Of a stretch of 7,839 bases of DNA, positions 6,408-7,839 are shown piece after piece. Position numbers and translations under genes: made by a program. Source of the DNA: an uncultured Chloracidobacterium sp. (GTDB lineage: Bacteria; Acidobacteriota; Blastocatellia; Pyrinomonadales; Pyrinomonadaceae). The stretch is taken from positions 1 to 7,839 of the forward strand of contig CALDGX010000025.1 in assembly GCA_937941715.1 (NCBI GenBank), read 5' to 3'. Under the pieces are notes generated by a model. The model saw only the letters and a list, made by a program, of their open reading frames with translations. It did no database searches and was not told where the DNA came from. Position 1 is the stretch's first letter. Each line of letters starts with the position of its first letter.

Positions 6408-7508
6408 ATGAAACATAAAATTGCCCTCTTTGGTCTCACGATTGCCGGTATTTGCATTGTTTGGGGAAGTTCGGCCGCGGGTCCGGCCTCAGCCGGAAAT
6501 TCGCCGTTACCGACGCCCACGCCGACACCCGTTACCGTCACCGCAAAACCAACGCCGACACCGACGCCCTTTGACGATCCGAACGAGGTCATCAAGGTCG
6601 ACACGGAACTCGTTAACCTGAATGTCCGTGTCGTCGATCGCAACAACAGACCTATAAATGACCTCCAGCAAAAGGACTTTAAGATCTACGAAGACAACAA
6701 TCTTCAGGTAATAGACTTTTTCTCGCGGTCTGAGGTTCCGACGAATTATGCTCTCGTCATCGACAATTCGGGCAGTTTGCGTCCGCAGCTTGAAAAGGTC
6801 ATCGAAGCCGGCAAGATACTGATCAATACGAATAAACCGGAGGATGAGACCACGATCGTCAGATTTGTCGGCCGCGACAAGATCAGCATCGAACAGCCGT
6901 TTACAACGAACAAGTCCGATTTGATGGATGCTCTCGATAATCTATACATCGAAGGCGGCCAGACGGCGATCATCGACGCGGTTTACCTGGCCGTAGAAAA
7001 TGTGGACGATTACGAGAAATCAAAGTCGCAGAATGATCGAAAACGGCGTGCACTTGTCCTGGTGACCGACGGCGAAGACCGCGACAGTTATTACAGCGAA
7101 AAGCAGCTTTTCGAGCTTCTGCGTGAGTCCGAGGTTCAGATCTACGTCATCGGATTCGTCGGCGATCTGAGCTCTGAGGGCGGCTTTATCGGCAAGAGCC
7201 CGCAAGGAAAGGCCAAGGCATTTCTGGAAAGAATGGCGGGCGAAACCGGCGGCAAGGCCTACTTCCCCGGTTCGGTCGGCGAATTGCCGGCTCTCGCAAA
7301 GGATATTTCCAACGAACTACGAACGCAGTATTCGATCGGGTACATTCCGTCGAACGACGCAAAGGATGGTTCATTCAGGAATATCAAGGTCGTCGTGGAG
7401 GACGGCCCGAATAAACAAAAGCGGATCGCGGTAACCCGTACCGGCCGCGTAGCGGAGGGTTCGACGCCGACGCTGCAGAAACCGGTCCAGGCCCCGAAAC
7501 CGAACTGA
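6408..7508 (+). CDS. Exported VWA-domain protein, VWFA-related Acidobacterial family (second of pair)
   Basis: This is a 366-residue paralogue of the preceding gene, probably co-transcribed with it. A signal peptide occupies roughly residues 1-29 (cleavage probably near PASA|G). A Pro-Thr linker follows with two separate PTPTPTP blocks (35-41 and 48-54). The lead-in VDTELVNLNVRVVDRNNRPI (64-83) and KDFKIYEDN match the family. The VWA domain spans about 113-300, with a full metal site DNSGS (119-123), Thr186 in GGQTAIIDA, and Asp221 in TDGED. QYSIGYIP (307-314) follows. Unlike the first copy, it does not end at the usual GYxA. It has RTGRVAEGS and a Pro/Lys-rich tail ending KPVQAPKPN. It also has a longer loop at about 251-268 (GDLSSEGGFIGKSPQGKA). 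The function is unknown; a periplasmic or surface binding role is inferred. A strong palindromic terminator follows 20 bases after the stop. Confidence 0.9.
   Translation: MKHKIALFGLTIAGICIVWGSSAAGPASAGNSPLPTPTPTPVTVTAKPTPTPTPFDDPNEVIKVDTELVNLNVRVVDRNNRPINDLQQKDFKIYEDNNLQVIDFFSRSEVPTNYALVIDNSGSLRPQLEKVIEAGKILINTNKPEDETTIVRFVGRDKISIEQPFTTNKSDLMDALDNLYIEGGQTAIIDAVYLAVENVDDYEKSKSQNDRKRRALVLVTDGEDRDSYYSEKQLFELLRESEVQIYVIGFVGDLSSEGGFIGKSPQGKAKAFLERMAGETGGKAYFPGSVGELPALAKDISNELRTQYSIGYIPSNDAKDGSFRNIKVVVEDGPNKQKRIAVTRTGRVAEGSTPTLQKPVQAPKPN
6510..6569 (+). repeat. Pro-Thr codon repeat, two PTPTPTP blocks
   Basis: Two 21-base blocks (6510-6530 and 6549-6569) each encode PTPTPTP and are separated by 18 bases encoding VTVTAK. 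They form a flexible linker between the signal peptide and the VWA part. A shorter version lies at the same place in the first VWA gene. Such tracts are prone to length change by slippage. Confidence 0.75.
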
Positions 7509-7528
7509 ACATTGTCGATCAAAAAATC

Positions 7529-7560
7529 AAAGGCGAGTTGCTTATAAGCAACTCGCCTTT
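7529..7560. terminator. Perfect 32-base palindrome, bidirectional Rho-independent terminator
   Basis: The 16-base left arm (7529-7544) is exactly complementary to the right arm (7545-7560), with a TATA centre and a GC-rich base (GGCGAG/CTCGCC). On the plus strand the stem ends in CCTTTTC. On the minus strand it is followed by TTTGATTTTTT. It lies between two convergent stop codons, 20 bases after the second VWA gene and 21 bases after the shell-protein gene, so it probably terminates both transcripts. The T run is better on the minus strand. Confidence 0.88.
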
Positions 7561-7581
7561 TCTCCATAAGTACTCTGAGCG

Positions 7582-7839
7582 TCAGGCTTCCGGAACCGAA
7601 CCTGAGATCTTTTTCCGTGTCGTCTCGCCGGTATAAAGCACAGGGATACCGTCATCGACCTCGTCATGCGGACGCGGAATGACGTGTACTGCCGTGACCG
7701 TACCGATCCGACGGGCAGCCGCGGCACCGGCATCGACGGCGGCCTTGACGGCCCCGACCTCACCGCGGACGATCGCGGTCACAAGTCCCGCATCGATCTT
7801 TTCGTATCCGACCAGCTTTACATTGGCAGATTTGACCAT
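7582..7839 (-). CDS. Bacterial microcompartment hexameric shell protein, PduA/EutM type (5' end beyond the window)
   Basis: The 85 visible residues are the C-terminal part of a single-BMC-domain shell protein, which tiles the facets of a proteinaceous organelle. The core is close to PduA/EutM: MVKSANVKLVGYEKI, IVRGEVGAVKAAVDAGAAAA (23-42), VTAVHVIPRPHDEV (48-61). The methionine at the very edge (7839-7837) corresponds to the internal A-M-V-K-A/S-A-N motif of the family, so roughly 25 N-terminal residues lie outside and this is not the true start. The pore loop reads KIDAG (14-18), where PduA and EutM have KIGSG. After the fold, a tail of about 22 residues (64-85) contains YTGETTRKK and ends SVPEA. 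The cargo cannot be inferred, because the enzymes of the compartment are not in view. Further BMC genes probably lie to the right. Confidence 0.93.
   Translation of the reverse strand: MVKSANVKLVGYEKIDAGLVTAIVRGEVGAVKAAVDAGAAAARRIGTVTAVHVIPRPHDEVDDGIPVLYTGETTRKKISGSVPEA

Noticed and set aside
7837..7839. ATG at the window edge as the true start of the BMC gene
   Set aside because: Family members have about 25 residues before this methionine, which belongs to the internal AMVKSAN-type motif. The gene is cut by the window edge.

Overview
The window looks like chromosomal DNA from a member of the Acidobacteriota, perhaps close to the Blastocatellia/Pyrinomonadaceae. Two adjacent secreted von Willebrand factor A (VWA) proteins have the architecture of the 'VWFA-related Acidobacterial domain' family. 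The GC-rich coding sequence and the CCACGGAG/ACACGGAG intergenic repeat fit that lineage. The lineage call is inference from gene families, not from a marker gene.

Layout. Positions 1-455 (minus) hold the N-terminal third of a long-form 6-phosphogluconate dehydrogenase, cut by the window edge. It is divergent from a fold-type II PLP threonine/serine dehydratase-like enzyme (570-1490, plus); an imperfect inverted repeat fills most of the gap between them. Positions 1496-5124 (minus) form a compact run read pilC -> pilB -> secreted protein: an inner-membrane platform protein, an assembly ATPase, and an unrecognised exported cysteine-rich protein whose start codon overlaps the pilB stop (ATGA). 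The 256-base region 5125-5380 is a divergent promoter region. It has a consensus TATAAT box facing pilC, a 17-base dyad just ahead of the pilC start, and a plausible sigma70-type promoter facing the other way. Positions 5381-7508 (plus) hold two tandem exported VWA proteins with Pro-Thr linkers. A perfect 32-base palindrome (7529-7560) separates them from the C-terminal part of a bacterial microcompartment (BMC) hexameric shell protein (7582-7839, minus), which continues past the right edge.

How the genes fit together. The minus-strand block supplies the motor and platform of a type IV pilus or type II secretion-like machine, plus an exported protein tied to the motor gene by translational overlap. 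The VWA pair is divergent from this block and could share its control region, so a cell-surface or envelope theme is plausible but unproven. The dehydrogenase, the PLP enzyme and the shell protein show no visible functional link to the rest. I see no CRISPR array, tRNA, rRNA or transposase. I did not find a convincing wholly new system. The best leads are the secreted protein coupled to pilB, the altered pore loop of the shell protein, and the changed cofactor-specificity residues of the dehydrogenase.
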